64,000 nt of DNA from the NCBI GenBank assembly GCA_946699065.1, contig CAMPDV010000136.1, positions 62,001 to 126,000 of the forward strand, given 5' to 3'. The translations under genes were made by a program, and so were the position numbers. The notes under the pieces were generated by a model. It saw only the letters and a program-made list of their open reading frames with translations, did not search any database and was not told the origin of the DNA. The DNA is from Loxodes magnus. Lineage: Eukaryota > Ciliophora > Karyorelictea > Loxodida > Loxodidae. Positions 62,131 through 64,000 of this stretch are shown here, piece after piece. Each line of letters opens with the position of its first letter. Position 1 is the stretch's first letter.

Positions 62131-64000
62131 CTAAATAATTAAACTAGTATTTAATCTCTTAATTTTAATAACTCTAATGATCTTATTTATTCATAAGAAT
62201 TAGGAATACTTAACTGAAGTATTTGTTCAATGAATTAAAAAGTAAGAAATAAATAAGGGAGCTATTATAATTGAAAGCTTAGGTAAAAATTTCATAACAA
62301 GTATAAAAAGACTAAACTACTAATAGTTTCATTAAATTAATATATTTAATTCCCTTACTATTTGTATTTAATTAAAATTAATGTTTAAAGCTTTATTATA
62401 AATCTATCTATATAGTTACATTTTTTTAATTCCCACTTAAATTAAAAAAGAAGTTCTAATAGTTTATAAATAATAAAGCTATTATAATAAACTAGTAATG
62501 CTAAGCAATAAGTAGTAAAGCTTTATATTTAGTATCCCTTATTTATTAAACTAAAGTTAAATAATTTAAATTATAAAATTTAGATAATACTTATAAATTC
62601 AAATAGTTATACTCTATAAAGAGCTCATATCTTACTAAAACTTTAAATAGCTCTTCATAGATAATCTATTTATAATTTAGCTATTTCTATACCTTAGATT
62701 TATAATTTTGATAAGCAATATAGAGTTTTATAGTATTATAGATATATAAATACTAAAGAATACTATTTTCTAAATATTTTATTAATTTAATAATTTTAAA
62801 CAAGTAATAGATTTATTATAGCTCTAAATCTTATCTTCTATCAATTCTTTATAAAAGTATCTTAAGAATAAATAGACATCATATGAATCCTTTAATGTCT
62901 TTAATATTATTAATCAATCAATCTTTATTTATAGCTTTATTCCTTTTATCTTTTGAACCTAAATATAAATAATCCTTAACTTTTAAGTATCTAGAGGAAT
63001 TTATATAAAGAAGAAAGTTTATTATTATTTAGTTAATATATAGTAGATATGCTTTAGGAGCTAATATAAATATAATATGCCTTATTAGTTTAATCATATG
63101 AGAACATAGTTTTGCTTATTTTGCTTCTAGTGAAATTAAAAAAATTGCTTTCAAAAGTTATTAATAAGAAGCTTGGAAGCAAAGATTAAAGAATAAAGTA
63201 GAAATAATAGTTTTTAATTTAGTGATAAATAAAATAAGCAATTAGTTAGCTTTGGTTTAGTTTCATATTATAATTACAAAGTTAGCATTAAAATAAGAAA
63301 ATACTAATTACTAAACAAGTATTTCAAAAGTTAAAAGCTAGCTATGGTTATTAAAATTGTAAGCTTTATTTTATATAATCAATTAGCAATAAGTTTTAAT
63401 TATTAAGGCTTATATAGATAAATTTAATGCTTTAGTTATAAAAATAAGACAATTACTAAATAAATAAATCAAGTATCAAAAACCTTTTGATAAAAGACAT
63501 AGGAAAATGAGTATTATGCTGTTAATAAAATTTTTTATTAACTAAATGAAAAAATGAAACAAATAGATTCAAAACGCTAAGGTATAAAATTGCAAGTTAA
63601 AAATGGTTTGACCAAATCATTAATAATGACGTTTAATATCTTTTAGCGAAATATAATTCTTTAATTAATAATAAAAGAAAGAATCTGAAAATTTTACTCA
63701 GCAGTAATAAAAAAAATCTTTATATTTAATAATAAAACTATATAAATGTATGTTTAGTGTTATTAATCTATTTTATTAAATAATTAACAAATTAGTAATC
63801 TACTAGCTCTCTTATTAAGACTTTTAATATAAAATAATAACTATTAAATGATATTAGATAAAAGTAAGCTTTCAACTTTAACTATTTATCATATGTTTTT
63901 AAATAAATTAAATCTATATTAAACTATAAAGTAATCATTAGCAACTCTTTGATAAGGATATTAATAACTTATTTAACCTTTATTTAAATTATCATGTTAA
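62131..64000. other. AT-rich stretch to the window edge, no gene recognised
   Basis: Mixed strand bias with many short A/T repeats. I see no motif or sustained reading. Confidence 0.3.

Overview
The window looks like nuclear DNA of a ciliate that uses TAA and TAG as glutamine codons and TGA both as tryptophan and as the stop codon. This is the karyorelictid code (NCBI table 27), so a Loxodes-like organism is my best guess. The best proof is the MORN-F-box-LRR gene at 46780-50583, which stays in one frame for 1267 codons only if TAA and TAG are Gln and internal TGA is Trp. TGA also sits at the predicted ends of most genes. The DNA is very AT-rich (roughly three quarters A+T by eye), genes lie on both strands, and inferred introns are tiny (19-38 nt, GT...AG). 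Because no codon is an absolute stop, every frame is 'open'. I therefore called genes from residue composition, motifs, paralog alignment and frame-restoring introns. Calls without a motif or a paralog are provisional.

Layout. 1-2.4 kb (minus) is the 5' part of a decayed non-LTR retrotransposon: zinc-knuckle ORF1 and AP-endonuclease-like domain. 3.3-4.5 kb is an unrecognised gene. 4.6-5.9 kb holds a tRNA-Gly-like half, a decayed zinc-knuckle element, a hairpin and a GC-rich direct repeat. A clean tRNA-Ile(AAT) gene is at 6.47 kb. 6.8-11.6 kb holds a gene fragment, a second zinc-knuckle element, a decayed reverse transcriptase and another fragment. 13-29 kb carries AT-rich genes of unknown, mostly helical, proteins. 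At 29.8-31.7 kb (minus) a MORN gene is split by an element flanked by an 18-bp direct repeat; removing the element plus one repeat copy restores the frame exactly. 33-41 kb has several minus-strand genes, including two clear paralogs. 41.7-46.1 kb is a predicted 1450-residue protein. 46.8-50.6 kb is the MORN-F-box-LRR gene, followed by an unknown gene to 52.5 kb. 53.1-57.5 kb (minus) encodes a large protein with a VLIG/GBP-like GTPase domain, a Cys/His-rich region and a von Willebrand A domain. 57.5-58.5 kb is a further zinc-knuckle element. The last 5 kb has a 198-residue protein, a small secreted protein and little else I can resolve.

Functional picture. The recognisable genes are eukaryotic scaffold, ubiquitin-adaptor-like and large-GTPase proteins. 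The mobile layer consists of two non-LTR elements and a family of about 0.85-kb elements encoding a coiled-coil plus CCHC zinc-knuckle protein. The intact copy at 30.1 kb is the most interesting object in the window, because it behaves like an insertion that must be removed for the host gene to be read.
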